Shown here: positions 18,289 to 28,973 of the stretch, piece after piece | How the letters are laid out: every line of letters starts with the position of its first letter | How positions within the stretch are numbered: the first letter of the stretch is position 1 | Source: JACQFK01 sp964619955 | GTDB lineage: Bacteria > Planctomycetota > MHYJ01 > JACPRB01 | Reading direction: 5' to 3' | Length of the DNA stretch: 49,939 nt | NCBI GenBank assembly: GCA_964619955.1 | Contig: CAZUJF010000039.1 | Location: 1-49,939, forward strand | Notes under the pieces: model-generated | What the model was told of the DNA's origin: nothing | Seen by the model: the letters and a program-made list of their open reading frames with translations, nothing else | The model's database searches: none | Translations under genes and position numbers: made by a program

Positions 18289-18686
18289 GCGCCCCAGCCC
18301 TCGCGGTCGATCAGGTTCCGCACCCGCCCGAGAACCTCGTCCCGGATCTCGCGCACGCGGGCCACGGGTTTGCCTTTGGGATCCTCGAGCGGCCAGTCGT
18401 CGCGGCGCAGGCCCGGGACGTTGGGGCAGGCCTCGCCGCAGCCCAGCGTGATGAGCAGCGTCGCGGTGGAGGCCAGCTCCGGCGTGAGCTTGCGGGGCAC
18501 GCCCTTCGAGAGGTCCACGCCGAGCTCCTTCATGGCCTCCACGACTTCGGGGTGCACGCGGGCGCCCGGCTCGGTCCCCGCGGAGATCGCGCGGGCTTTC
18601 GCCGGATCCGCCGCCAGGTTGAAGAGGGCGGCCGCCATCTGCGAGCGGCCCGCGTTGTGGATGCAGGCGAAGAGCACGGTGTTCAT
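18285..18686 (-). CDS. arsC: Arsenate reductase ArsC, low-molecular-weight phosphatase fold
   Basis: 133 residues. The P-loop VLFACIHNAGRSQMAAAL carries nucleophile C8 and R14. A second pair, C83 and C87 in ITLGCGEACPNVPG, is placed for a thiol relay. The C-terminal DWPLEDPKGK contains the usual catalytic DP element. It reduces arsenate to arsenite with thioredoxin- or mycothiol-type electrons. It is the last gene of the arsR-aquaporin-arsC operon, and its ATG overlaps the aquaporin stop (ATGA). Confidence 0.92.
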   Translation of the reverse strand: MNTVLFACIHNAGRSQMAAALFNLAADPAKARAISAGTEPGARVHPEVVEAMKELGVDLSKGVPRKLTPELASTATLLITLGCGEACPNVPGLRRDDWPLEDPKGKPVARVREIRDEVLGRVRNLIDREGWGA

Positions 18687-19315
18687 GAGGCCTCCGGGGA
18701 AAAAAGCCGGCGGCTGAGGAGGACCGCGGCCGCGGCCCCGAGGGATTGCGCCCCGATGAACGCGGGGACGTCGGCCGGACGGATGCCTGAGAAGGTGTCC
18801 GTCAGCGAGCGGGCCAGCGTCACGGCGGGGTTGGCGAACGAGGTCGAGGCGGTGAACCAGTAGGCCGCCATGATGTACGCGGCCACGACCACCGGCTTGT
18901 GAGGGGCGGGACTGCGGACCACCAGGAGCAGGCCGAACGTCGCGACCGCCTCGCTGAGCCACTGGGAGGGCCCGCTGCGGACGTGCCGCGAGGCGCTGAA
19001 GACCGGCAGGTCGAACATGAGGTTGGCGAGCGCCACTCCGGCGAGCGCGCCGGCGGCCTGGGCGAGCACATACGCGGGAACCTCTTTGCGGGCCGTGGGG
19101 CTCGTCAGCGTCACGAGGGGGTTGAAATGCGCCCCCGAGACGGGACCGAAAACCTGGATGAGGACCAGGAGCGCCGCCCCCGTGGCCAGCGTGTTGGCGA
19201 GCAGCGCCAGCGCGGCGTTTCCCCCCGCGAGCCGCTCGCCCATGATGCCGGAGCCGACGACGGCGGCCAGGAGGAGCATGCTGCCGATCGCCTCGGAAGC
19301 CAGGCGGCGGGACAA
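18683..19315 (-). CDS. Aquaglyceroporin-type channel in the ars operon (AqpS-like)
   Basis: 210 residues if TTG 19315 is the start; upstream in-frame starts lie inside arsR. It has six hydrophobic segments and the two half-helix boxes of the MIP family: the first is changed to NPL (GAHFNPLVTL), the second is intact (SFANPAVTLARS). In some arsenic operons an aquaglyceroporin takes the place of the ArsB pump and lets arsenite leave down its gradient; no arsB, acr3 or arsA is seen here. It lies 2 bp after arsR and overlaps arsC. Confidence 0.82.
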   Translation of the reverse strand: MSRRLASEAIGSMLLLAAVVGSGIMGERLAGGNAALALLANTLATGAALLVLIQVFGPVSGAHFNPLVTLTSPTARKEVPAYVLAQAAGALAGVALANLMFDLPVFSASRHVRSGPSQWLSEAVATFGLLLVVRSPAPHKPVVVAAYIMAAYWFTASTSFANPAVTLARSLTDTFSGIRPADVPAFIGAQSLGAAAAVLLSRRLFSPEAS

Positions 19316-19317
19316 GG

Positions 19318-19647
19318 TCAGCGGGGACAGCAGCCACCCCCCTTCCGGAGCGCCGCGCCGCGGCGGAGATCGGCCGGATTCCGGGGGCAGGCCTCGAGGC
19401 AGGCCAGGAGCCTCCGCTGGAGGGCGTTGCGGACGGGCGCGAGCGAGTAATAACTCCAGAGTCCCTGCTCGCGGACGCGGACCAGGCCCGCCCGCCGCAG
19501 ATAGGCGAGATGCCGGGAGGTTTTCGCCTGGGGGATCCGGAGGACGGCCATCAGATCCCCCACGCAATGCTCCTTCCGGCGCAGCAGATGGAGGATGCGA
19601 AGGCGCGTCGGGTCGGAGAATGCGCGGAAGAGGAGATCGGCATCCAT
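19318..19647 (-). CDS. arsR: ArsR-family metalloregulatory repressor
   Basis: 109 residues with the winged helix-turn-helix of ArsR proteins (FRAFSDPTRLRILHLLRRKE, RIPQAKTSRHLAYLRRAGLV, VREQGLWSYYSLAP). The classical ELCVCDL metal site is reduced to EHCVGDL with a single Cys (C28). Further thiols sit at the C-terminal end (ACLEACPRN and a terminal GGGCCPR with C106/C107), so arsenite may bind a different set of cysteines. It represses its own operon through the operator that overlaps its start codon. Confidence 0.9.
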   Translation of the reverse strand: MDADLLFRAFSDPTRLRILHLLRRKEHCVGDLMAVLRIPQAKTSRHLAYLRRAGLVRVREQGLWSYYSLAPVRNALQRRLLACLEACPRNPADLRRGAALRKGGGCCPR

Positions 19648-19689
19648 AATCGCCTGGGCGATTATAGCGGCGACCTATTTCGGTTTCAA
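19646..19689 (-). promoter_or_regulatory. ars promoter and ArsR operator, near-leaderless
   Basis: On the minus strand, TTGAAA (19689-19684), a 17-bp spacer and TATAAT (19666-19661) form a near-consensus sigma70 promoter. A perfect 9-2-9 inverted repeat, ATAATCGCC-TG-GGCGATTAT (19646-19665), covers the -10 and reaches the arsR ATG (19647-19645). Transcription should begin only a few bases before the ATG. The -35 lies inside the end of the neighbouring gene. Confidence 0.85.
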
Positions 19690-22686
19690 GGATTCCAGGA
19701 AGGCGAGGAGGGAGGCGAACTCGCCGGCCGTCAGCGTGTCGATGAGCCCCACGGGCATGATGGAGGTCTCCATCGTCCCCCGCTTCTTCAGCTCGGCGAG
19801 CTTGAGCGTGATCGAGACGCCCTGGATGTTGCGCAGCTCCACCTCGCTGCCGCTCTCGCGGACGACGAAGCCCTCGTAGCGGTCCTCCTCCGTCGTCTCG
19901 AACCAGTGCGTCGCGAAGCCCTGCGCGATCTTCGCGTTGGGCAGCAGGACGGATTCCAGCAGTTCGGCCCGGCCGTATTTGACGGCGACGTCGCCGAGGA
20001 AAGGGCCCTTGGGGGCCTCCTGGGCGCTGAGGGTGTGGCAGGCGACGCAGCCCTGTTTGACGAAGAATTCCGCGCCCTTCTTGGGGTCGCCTTTTTCGGC
20101 GGCGAGCAGCGCCTTGATCTGCTCGGGCGTCTTCCCCTTGAGGATCACGCGGTTGCCGCCGCCGCTGTCGAGTTTGAGCGCCTTGGCGGCGGCGAGCGCG
20201 GCCTCCTGGACCTCCTTGCGGGCGTCGTTCATCAGGGAGCGCACGGGATGGACGAAGGCGTCCGCGCGGGCGTACGCGATGCCGCGGAGCGCGTGTTCCG
20301 GATGCGGACCCGTCAGCGCGGCCTCGACCTGGCGCAGGGCGCTTTCCTGGAGCGCCTTGGGCGAGTTCTTATGCTGCGAGAGGGACGCCAGCACCCCCAG
20401 CCCGAGCTCCCGGGCGGCGGGCGCCTCGGCGCCGGCGAGCTTCTGGAAGTAGGCGAGGTTTCTGGCATGTCGGCCGTCGCGGACGAATTCCTCCCGGGCT
20501 TGGACCAGTTCGCCGGGCGGTTTCCGGAGGCCGCCGAGGATGCGGACGAGCGCGTCCAGGGCGGCGGCTTTGTTGAGGGCTCCGAAGGCCCGGAGGCGGA
20601 CGGCCGGCTCTCCGGCTTCGTCGGACGCCACGGATTCGAGGAGGGCGATGCCCTCCGGAGGCAGCTGCGGACGCTGCGCCAGAAAGTCAGCCGCAGAACC
20701 GCGGAAGGAGGGATCCTCGGAGGCGAGTCTGAGCACGAGCGGCAGCGCCTCGTCGAAGGCGAGCCGGTGCCGCTGCAGTTCCAGCAGCAGGAAGCGGAGT
20801 TCGGCGCCGCCCGCGCCGGCGAGGGCCTGCTTGAGGGCGGCGGCGATCTTCGTGCTCGCCTCCCAGGGGACGGGCTTGAAATAAGGCCCCGTGGTGTCGG
20901 GACGCGTGCCCCACCAGCGGCCGTCCCACGCGTGCTCCTTGTAGTGCAGCCGGCACAGGGTGCGGAGGAGGCCCTTGCGGCGTTCGCTGTCCTGGGGTTT
21001 CGTCAGCTGCTCCAAGAGGGCGTCGACGACGACGGGATCATGAAGGGCCTGGAGGACTTTGAAGGACCCGGCGTCCAGGCGGCGCAGGGCGGCCTGATGG
21101 GCCTTGAGGGCGACAAGGGCGGCGACGGCGGCATGGGCGACGGATCGGTCGGGGTCGGACGTCAACGGGATCAGCGCGTCCGCCGCTTCCAGCCTGCCCA
21201 GGCGGCCCAGGGCGATCGAGGCCTGCAGCCGGAGGCGGGGATCCGGGGAGCTGAGCGCCTCGAGGAACGGCTTGAGGGGCAGGTCCCGTGTTTCTCCCTT
21301 CCGGTCGGCCAAGGCGCGTACGCTGGCTTCATCGACCGTCAGTAGGCTTGTTAGCGCGGCCGCTCCTTGGAGCTGCTTGAGCGTGAAGACCGCCGCCGTG
21401 CGCACGCCGGGATCCGTCGACGTCAGCAGTTTGCCTAGGCCGGGCGCAAGCGTCGCACGATCCGGCCGGCGCAGCAGTTCGGCCTGCGCGTGGATCCGCC
21501 GTACGTGGCTGGCGGAACCGATGGCGGCGACGAGTTCCTCCCCGGAGGCCTTCTTCAGATCTTTCCAGGCCTCGCGGGTGCCCGGGGGCGTGACCCGGAC
21601 CACGAAACCGACGTTGGGGCCGCTGAAGGTGAAGCCGCCGTTGCGCCAGCTGGCGATGTAGAGGCGGCCTTCGCCGTCGACGTCCATGTCGGTGGGCCGG
21701 GAAATCTCGACGAAGGAGCTCTGCTCGGGCTTGAAAGAGGCTCCTTCCGCGGGCAGCACGTGGCGGTATACGACGCTGCGGCCCCAGTCGCAGGTATAGA
21801 GCGCATCGCCGAAGCCGGGCGGCAGGCCGGGCTCGCTCACCCAGAGGGATCCGCACGGCGATCCGCCGCCGTAGTCCATGAGGGCGGGCAGCGTGTCCTC
21901 GGGGAAATTCTTGAAGAGCGTCGGGTACCCGTAGTGCGCGCTCGGGAGGATGTGGCTGAGCCGGACGTTCCAGCCGCCGCCGTCGTTCGTGTTGTCGCGC
22001 GTGAAGAGGTCGAGACGCGGACTGACGGCGACGTCGTAGATGTTGCGCAGGCCGTCGGCGACGACCTCGAGCTCCGTGCCGTCGGGCCGCACGCGGGCGA
22101 TGCCGCCGCCGTAGAGCTGCGCGGACTTGCCGTCGCGGCCGACGGCCTTGACGAAGCCGTAGTCCCCCACCGCGACGTAGATCCAGCCGTCGATGCCCTT
22201 CTGGATGCCGTTGGTGGTGTGGTCGGCGCCGCGGAACTTCAGGTCGAAGCCGATCCCCTGCACGAGCACTTCGCTGCGCTCGGAGACGCCGTCGCCGTCC
22301 TCGTCGTGGAAGGCGCGCAAAAACGGCGGATGCAGACAATAGAGCGTGCGGCCGTCCCACACGAGCCCGCGGGGGCTGTCGACGCCGTCGGCGAAGATCG
22401 TATAGCGGTCCATGCGCCCGTCGCCGTCGCTGTCGACGCAGCGGAGGATGCGTCCGCGTCCGGGCTTCGCGTCGATGGAGCCGTTCTCGTCGATGCCGAC
22501 GAAGAGCTCCCCGGAAGGCGCGGCCGTGAGGCAGGTGGGATAGCCGATGTTGGGGGGCGCCGCGAAGAGGCTGACCGTCCAGCCCGGGGGCGCTTTGACG
22601 CCCTTGAGGATCTCCTTGGGGTCCTCAAGAGGTGGTTTGAGGTCCTGGGGGGCGAGGAGGCCGAGGCAGAGCGCGATGAGAATCAT
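19675..22686 (-). CDS. PVC-type membrane-bound dehydrogenase with HEAT repeats and cytochrome c domain
   Basis: 1003 residues with a signal peptide (MILIALCLGLLAPQ). A six-bladed propeller like soluble glucose dehydrogenases comes first (GELFVGIDENG, CVDSDGDGRMDRYTIFADGV, GIQKGIDGWIYVAVGDYG, DIAVSP-like blades, STPNV-like turns). HEAT-like helices follow (SPDPRLRLQASIALGRLGRL, PDRSVAHAAVAALVAL). A C-terminal haem domain has CVACH at 880-884 and ends in the CxxCH-associated fold. This architecture is typical of Planctomycetes and Verrucomicrobia; the substrate is unknown. TATAGT lies 4 bases before the ATG, so the start or leader may be unusual. Confidence 0.9.
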   Translation of the reverse strand: MILIALCLGLLAPQDLKPPLEDPKEILKGVKAPPGWTVSLFAAPPNIGYPTCLTAAPSGELFVGIDENGSIDAKPGRGRILRCVDSDGDGRMDRYTIFADGVDSPRGLVWDGRTLYCLHPPFLRAFHDEDGDGVSERSEVLVQGIGFDLKFRGADHTTNGIQKGIDGWIYVAVGDYGFVKAVGRDGKSAQLYGGGIARVRPDGTELEVVADGLRNIYDVAVSPRLDLFTRDNTNDGGGWNVRLSHILPSAHYGYPTLFKNFPEDTLPALMDYGGGSPCGSLWVSEPGLPPGFGDALYTCDWGRSVVYRHVLPAEGASFKPEQSSFVEISRPTDMDVDGEGRLYIASWRNGGFTFSGPNVGFVVRVTPPGTREAWKDLKKASGEELVAAIGSASHVRRIHAQAELLRRPDRATLAPGLGKLLTSTDPGVRTAAVFTLKQLQGAAALTSLLTVDEASVRALADRKGETRDLPLKPFLEALSSPDPRLRLQASIALGRLGRLEAADALIPLTSDPDRSVAHAAVAALVALKAHQAALRRLDAGSFKVLQALHDPVVVDALLEQLTKPQDSERRKGLLRTLCRLHYKEHAWDGRWWGTRPDTTGPYFKPVPWEASTKIAAALKQALAGAGGAELRFLLLELQRHRLAFDEALPLVLRLASEDPSFRGSAADFLAQRPQLPPEGIALLESVASDEAGEPAVRLRAFGALNKAAALDALVRILGGLRKPPGELVQAREEFVRDGRHARNLAYFQKLAGAEAPAARELGLGVLASLSQHKNSPKALQESALRQVEAALTGPHPEHALRGIAYARADAFVHPVRSLMNDARKEVQEAALAAAKALKLDSGGGNRVILKGKTPEQIKALLAAEKGDPKKGAEFFVKQGCVACHTLSAQEAPKGPFLGDVAVKYGRAELLESVLLPNAKIAQGFATHWFETTEEDRYEGFVVRESGSEVELRNIQGVSITLKLAELKKRGTMETSIMPVGLIDTLTAGEFASLLAFLESLKPK

Positions 22687-22737
22687 GCTTACTATAGGGG
22701 GAAGCGGCCCGAACGCTTCACGGTAGAATCCCCGGCG

Positions 22738-23391
22738 ATGGAAATCCGGATCGCGGACCGGGACGGCCTGCGCTGCGGCGGCTGCGCGGTCTCGCTGGGC
22801 ACGGGGGAGTATCTGACGCTGCGGCCGGGCGGCGGCGCCTCCTGTCTCGGCTGCGCGGGGCTCGGGGAGCTGATCCTGCTCGAGAGCGGGGACGCGGCGC
22901 TGACCCGGCGCGCCACGGCGCTCTCGAAGTTGCACGGGGTGCTGCTCGTCTTCAACCGGCGGCGGAAGCGGGACGAGCGGCGCGGGACCTTCGTCGAGGC
23001 GGCAGCGCTCGAGGCTGCCCGGGGGGCCTGCGCCGCGGACGCGGGGGAGCGGGAGGCGAAAGCGGCGAAGCGGCGGGTGAAGACCGCGGAGGCCGACCGG
23101 CAGTACGTGCTCGAGTTTGAGGCGGCCCTGAAGGCGGCCTTTCCGGGCTGCCCCCCGGCGGAGGCCGCGGAGATCGCGCGTCACGCCTGCGAGAAGTACA
23201 GCGGACGGGTGGGCCGGGCGGCGTTCGCGAAGGAGCTGGACCCGAAGGCGCTCGAGCTCGCGGTGCGCGCGCACATCCGCCACGTGCACACGGAATACGA
23301 CCGCCTGCGCGACGAGGGCCTGAACAAACGCGAATCCCGCCCGCTGATCCGCGGCGAGGTGGACGCGCTCATCGAGCGCTGGCGGCGCTGA
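22738..23391 (+). CDS. DUF2293 domain protein
   Basis: 217 residues. The N-terminal part has two Cys pairs (CGGC and CLGC), likely a zinc ribbon, then a basic charged helix (RRRKRDERRGT). The C-terminal part matches the DUF2293 pattern: AAFPGCPPAEAAEIARHACE, then HIRHVHTEYDRL and EVDALIERWRR. The function is unknown; the domain often contains conserved His and Arg and may bind nucleic acid. TAGAAT lies eight bases before the ATG, suggesting a near-leaderless transcript. Its last 23 bases overlap the end of rtcA on the other strand. Confidence 0.8.
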   Translation: MEIRIADRDGLRCGGCAVSLGTGEYLTLRPGGGASCLGCAGLGELILLESGDAALTRRATALSKLHGVLLVFNRRRKRDERRGTFVEAAALEAARGACAADAGEREAKAAKRRVKTAEADRQYVLEFEAALKAAFPGCPPAEAAEIARHACEKYSGRVGRAAFAKELDPKALELAVRAHIRHVHTEYDRLRDEGLNKRESRPLIRGEVDALIERWRR

Positions 23392-24390
23392 CGCGGACGC
23401 CCTTGCCCGCGGGCTCCACGCGGAAGTCCACGTCGAGGAAGCGCCGGATGACCTCGATGTTGGTGGTCGCGTGCGCGGAGAGCGGACCGCTCGTGAACGA
23501 TCCGGCCCCCGCGAGCGCCAGCGGGATCAGCAGCTGGTCCGCGAGATACTCCCCCGCCGCCGCGCCCGAATCGAGGTAGGCGCGGACCTCCTCGGCCACG
23601 CCCTTCGCCACGGCCTCGGCGCGCAGGTTCTTCTCCCCGAAGCCCGTGACGACTTCCGTGAGGGCGGCGCTCTCGATCTCGACGCTGACGACGTTGCCCG
23701 GACCGGCGGAGCGGGAATCCTGGAGCGTGCGGCCGCTGCAGGCCTCCGGGGCGAGGGCGCGCTGCAGCGTCCGGAGTTCCCGCTCGGCGATGTCGGGCGG
23801 CAGGGCGGCGACGAGGGCCGCGGCGCGCAGGGCGCGGAGCGGTCCCCGTTCGTCGAGGATGAGCGGCTGCAGGGTGACGGAAGGCTCGATCGCGACCGTG
23901 AAGCGGCCGCCGCCTGCCGGGTAGAACCCGCGGCGTTCAAGGCTGCACGTGATCCGGGGGCCCATTCGCTGGACGAGCGGGAGAAAGGTCTTCTCGAGAA
24001 AGTCGTAGGGAGGCGCCCAGGGATTGTGCGTGCCGCCTTCGAGCGTGAGGCGGGACGGCCCCTTGGCCGTGAGCAGCGCGGGCAGCACGGCCTGGAGGAC
24101 GAGCGTCGCGCTGCCCGCCGTGCCGACGGAGAACGTGTAGTCGCCGGGGCGGACCTCGCCGGGCGCAAAGACGAGCCGCGGCGAGCGGAGCGCGGCCCCT
24201 TCGACGCGGGCATGGCCGAGCTCCGCGGCCGCCGTGACCGCCGTCAGATGCTGGCGCAGCAGGCCGGGCTTCTCCCGCCCCGCCCGGATGCCCTCGATCG
24301 TGAAAGGCTTCCCCGTCACGAGCGAGAGTCCGAGCGCGGTGCGGAGGATCTGCCCCCCGCCCTCCCCGAGCGAACCGTCGAGGATCAACA

Positions 24391-24391
<1 letters not shown>
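23369..24391 (-). CDS. rtcA: RNA 3'-terminal phosphate cyclase RtcA
   Basis: 340 residues, the family length. Seen are GSLGEGGGQILRTALGLSLV, GIRAGREKPGLLRQHLTAV and ERRGFYPAGGGRF. The adenylylated His is H307 in SAHATTNIEVI (H309 in E. coli). It converts RNA 3'-phosphate to 2',3'-cyclic phosphate using ATP. Its ATG overlaps the rtcB TGA by one base, so the two are coupled. Part of the sigma54-controlled operon starting at slipin. Confidence 0.95.
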
Positions 24392-25617
<1,226 letters not shown>

Positions 25618-25638
25618 GGTTGGTTCTCCGTTTCCAGT

Positions 25639-26316
25639 CTACTTGATCAATCCGAACATCTCGGGCGTGAACATGATCGACGCCCCGCGTCCGAGCACCT
25701 TCTCGAACGCCTCGAGTTCCTTGAGCCGCAGGAGGACCGGGTTCTTCGCCAGGATCTCCGCCGTGTTCGCCATCGACCGCGTCGCGGCAACTTCCTCCCG
25801 GCGGAGGATCAGGGACGCTTCCGCCTTCTTCTTCGCCTCCATGACCTGGTTGAGGATGGTCTTCATCTCGCCGGGCAGGATCAGGTCGCGGACACCCGCC
25901 TCCACGAGTTCCACCCCGTAGACCGCCGCCTTGGGGCGGACGACCTGCGTGATCTGCTCCCCGACGCGGCCCTTCTGGCTGATGATCGCGTCGAGATCGA
26001 GCGCGCCGACCGCGTCCCGGAGCGCCAGCTGCACGTCGCCGTAGAGCTGCCCCGCGAAGTCGTCGACCTTGAGGATCGCGGCGACCGGGTCCGTGATCCG
26101 CAGCTTCGCCAGGATCGTGAGCCGCAGCGTGACCTTGTCCGCCGTGAGGATCTCCTGGCCCTGGAGGATCATCGTCCGGAGACGGACGTCGACCTTCTGG
26201 ATCTGCTCCTTCGCGAAGATCCGGGCCAGGCGGTAGACGCCGGGCTCCAGGACTTCGATGAAGCGGCCGTTCCGGAACTTCAGGCCCTTTTCGAACGCTT
26301 CCACGATCATTTTCAC
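25639..26316 (-). CDS. Slipin (SPFH/band 7 protein) leading the RNA-repair operon
   Basis: 225 residues from GTG 26316; a full AAGGAGGT lies five to six bases upstream, which favours this over ATG 26310. The SPFH core is clear: KGLKFRNGRFIEVLEPGVYR, KVDVRLRTMILQGQEILTAD, and VELVEAGVRDLILPGEMKTI with a coiled end. It lacks an N-terminal membrane helix, so it may attach differently from classic slipins. It is the first gene after the long sigma54 leader, which suggests it is co-induced with RtcBA. A membrane or scaffold role in RNA repair is inferred. Confidence 0.88.
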   Translation of the reverse strand: MKMIVEAFEKGLKFRNGRFIEVLEPGVYRLARIFAKEQIQKVDVRLRTMILQGQEILTADKVTLRLTILAKLRITDPVAAILKVDDFAGQLYGDVQLALRDAVGALDLDAIISQKGRVGEQITQVVRPKAAVYGVELVEAGVRDLILPGEMKTILNQVMEAKKKAEASLILRREEVAATRSMANTAEILAKNPVLLRLKELEAFEKVLGRGASIMFTPEMFGLIK

Positions 26317-26555
26317 CGCGCACCTCCTTGAGTTTTAGGGCGACCCCGTCCCCGTCCACGCCGATGCGACGGAAGGACGCTTCACTACCGCATCCCCGCA
26401 AAGTCGCTTCCGCGCTGTCCCGTACGGGCGACAGGGCGTGGACGGGGCCGCCACGACCGGGTTTTATCCCGCAGCGGCCGGGAGATCGTTGCGGGACGCC
26501 GGACCCCACCGGGCGGCGCCGCTCCCTCCTTGGACCGCGAAGGCTAATGCCTCCG
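26317..26555 (-). ncRNA. Long structured leader of the slipin-rtcBA transcript, candidate RNA element
   Basis: The predicted start of transcription is near 26555, giving about 240 nt before the slipin GTG. Read on the minus strand, it opens with a hairpin CGGAGGC-ATTA-GCCTTCG (26555-26538). Next is TCCCGCA...TGCGGGA (7 bp, between about 26496 and 26467). A 98-nt domain closed by a perfect 13-bp stem follows: CCCCGTCCACGCC (26447-26435) with GGCGTGGACGGGG (26362-26350). Inside that domain are CTGT..CCCGTACGGG-ACAG and GATGCG...CGCATC. No ORF is seen. It could be a regulatory leader or a processed small RNA; no RNA family is recognised. Confidence 0.55.
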
Positions 26556-26565
26556 AAGGGAGTAA

Positions 26566-26581
26566 TGCAGACGGCGTGCCA
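26566..26581 (-). promoter_or_regulatory. Sigma54 promoter of the slipin-rtcBA operon
   Basis: On the minus strand TGGCACG-CCGT-CTGCA matches the -24/-12 consensus TGGCACG-N4-TTGCA with one change. The GG and GC elements are correctly spaced. It lies between the RtcR palindromes and the leader, as expected for an RtcR-activated rtc promoter. Confidence 0.85.
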
Positions 26582-26623
26582 GAGGCCTTCCCTAGGGACG
26601 GGCACTAAAAAGGGGCTTGAGGC

Positions 26624-26656
26624 TATCTCATAAGATAAAGTACTATCTATATAGAT

Positions 26657-26657
<1 letters not shown>
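26624..26657. promoter_or_regulatory. Two tandem RtcR-type palindromes (TATCT-N4-AGATA)
   Basis: TATCT-CATA-AGATA at 26624-26637 and TATCT-ATAT-AGATA at 26644-26657 share the same half-sites and spacer. Their centres are 20 bp apart, about two helical turns. They lie 43-76 bp upstream of the sigma54 -24 box, the normal enhancer position. The second overlaps the first base of the rtcR ATG, so RtcR binding could also control its own gene. Confidence 0.75.
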
Positions 26658-28215
<1,558 letters not shown>

Positions 28216-28240
<25 letters not shown>

Positions 28241-28542
28241 GCCTCGATCCACTCCGCGCCCTTGGGGGCGGGCTTGGGGATTTCGAGTTCGAGGAGGGGC
28301 ACTCCCTCCGGCAGACCGTCGCAGAGGACGATGATCTCGTCGTCCGCGTCGACGGCCAGTCCGCGCGCGATGCCGTCCTTCAGCCGGAACGGAAAGCGGA
28401 GCTGCTCGGCGATGACTTCGTAAAAGGCCGTCTCCTGCTGCTCGGGATCGTCGAGATCCCCGATCGCGCGCCGGACGAGCTCCTCGAGCCGGCTCTTCTT
28501 CCAGCGGGGCTTCAACGGCTTCTCGCGAGGCTTTTTTCTCAT
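28216..28542 (-). CDS. Small hypothetical protein, possible calcium-binding family
   Basis: 108 residues from ATG 28542 (120 from ATG 28578). The N-terminus is very basic (RKKPREKPLKPRWKKS). The middle reads QQETAFYEVIAEQLRFPFRL, faintly like the small family whose members carry an 'LrFPFrA' motif and are annotated as calcium-binding. The end is acidic and hydrophobic (DADDEIIVLCDGLPEGV). The last 25 bases overlap the end of rtcR, tail to tail. I cannot assign a function with any strength. Confidence 0.5.
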
Positions 28543-28714
28543 GGCGGCTGCAGGGGATTCTAAACGCCGGACCAGCATATTGCGCGCATGACCTATAGCG
28601 TCACGGGGGCGGGTCAGACTCTCATGCAGGGTGCGATGTGCCGTTCGCGGGCAAGTACCGGCGCATAATGTGGTTTGCGATAACTACAAAGATGATATAG
28701 TTCTGGGAGGCAAG

Positions 28715-28966
28715 GTGGCCCGATTCAAGTGGATCGAATGGAACCTGCTGAAGATCGCCGCCCATGGCTTGACCCGGGAGGATGTCGAGTACGCTTTCGC
28801 GCACAGGCGGGGTCCGCACCAGGAGCGGGCGGATGAATCGTATGAGACGGTGGGCCGGGTGCCGTCGGGCCGGCTGATTCTGATCATCTGGCGTTACGAC
28901 GAAGAGTTTGACGCTATGTCGGAGGATGCGGTTGTGGAAGTCGTCTTCGTGATTACAGCCTTCTGA
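28715..28966 (+). CDS. BrnT-like toxin of a toxin-antitoxin pair
   Basis: 83 residues from GTG 28715, with GGGAGG at 28705-28710; longer in-frame starts lack homology. The protein opens ARFKWIEWNLLKIAAHGLTR, continues with an EDVEYAFAHRRG helix and ends in beta strands (YETVGRVPSGRLILIIWRYD, VEVVFVITAF). This resembles the BrnT/RelE-type fold with an aromatic 'F.W...K...HG' opening. TATAGT at 28696-28701 could be a -10. The antitoxin-like gene follows after 7 bp. The family resemblance is by eye. Confidence 0.65.
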   Translation: MARFKWIEWNLLKIAAHGLTREDVEYAFAHRRGPHQERADESYETVGRVPSGRLILIIWRYDEEFDAMSEDAVVEVVFVITAF

Positions 28967-28973
28967 GGATGTG

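Noticed and set aside
26350..26447. A known riboswitch or T-box in the slipin leader
   Set aside because: No conserved aptamer core or T-box sequence is recognisable; only the stems are clear.
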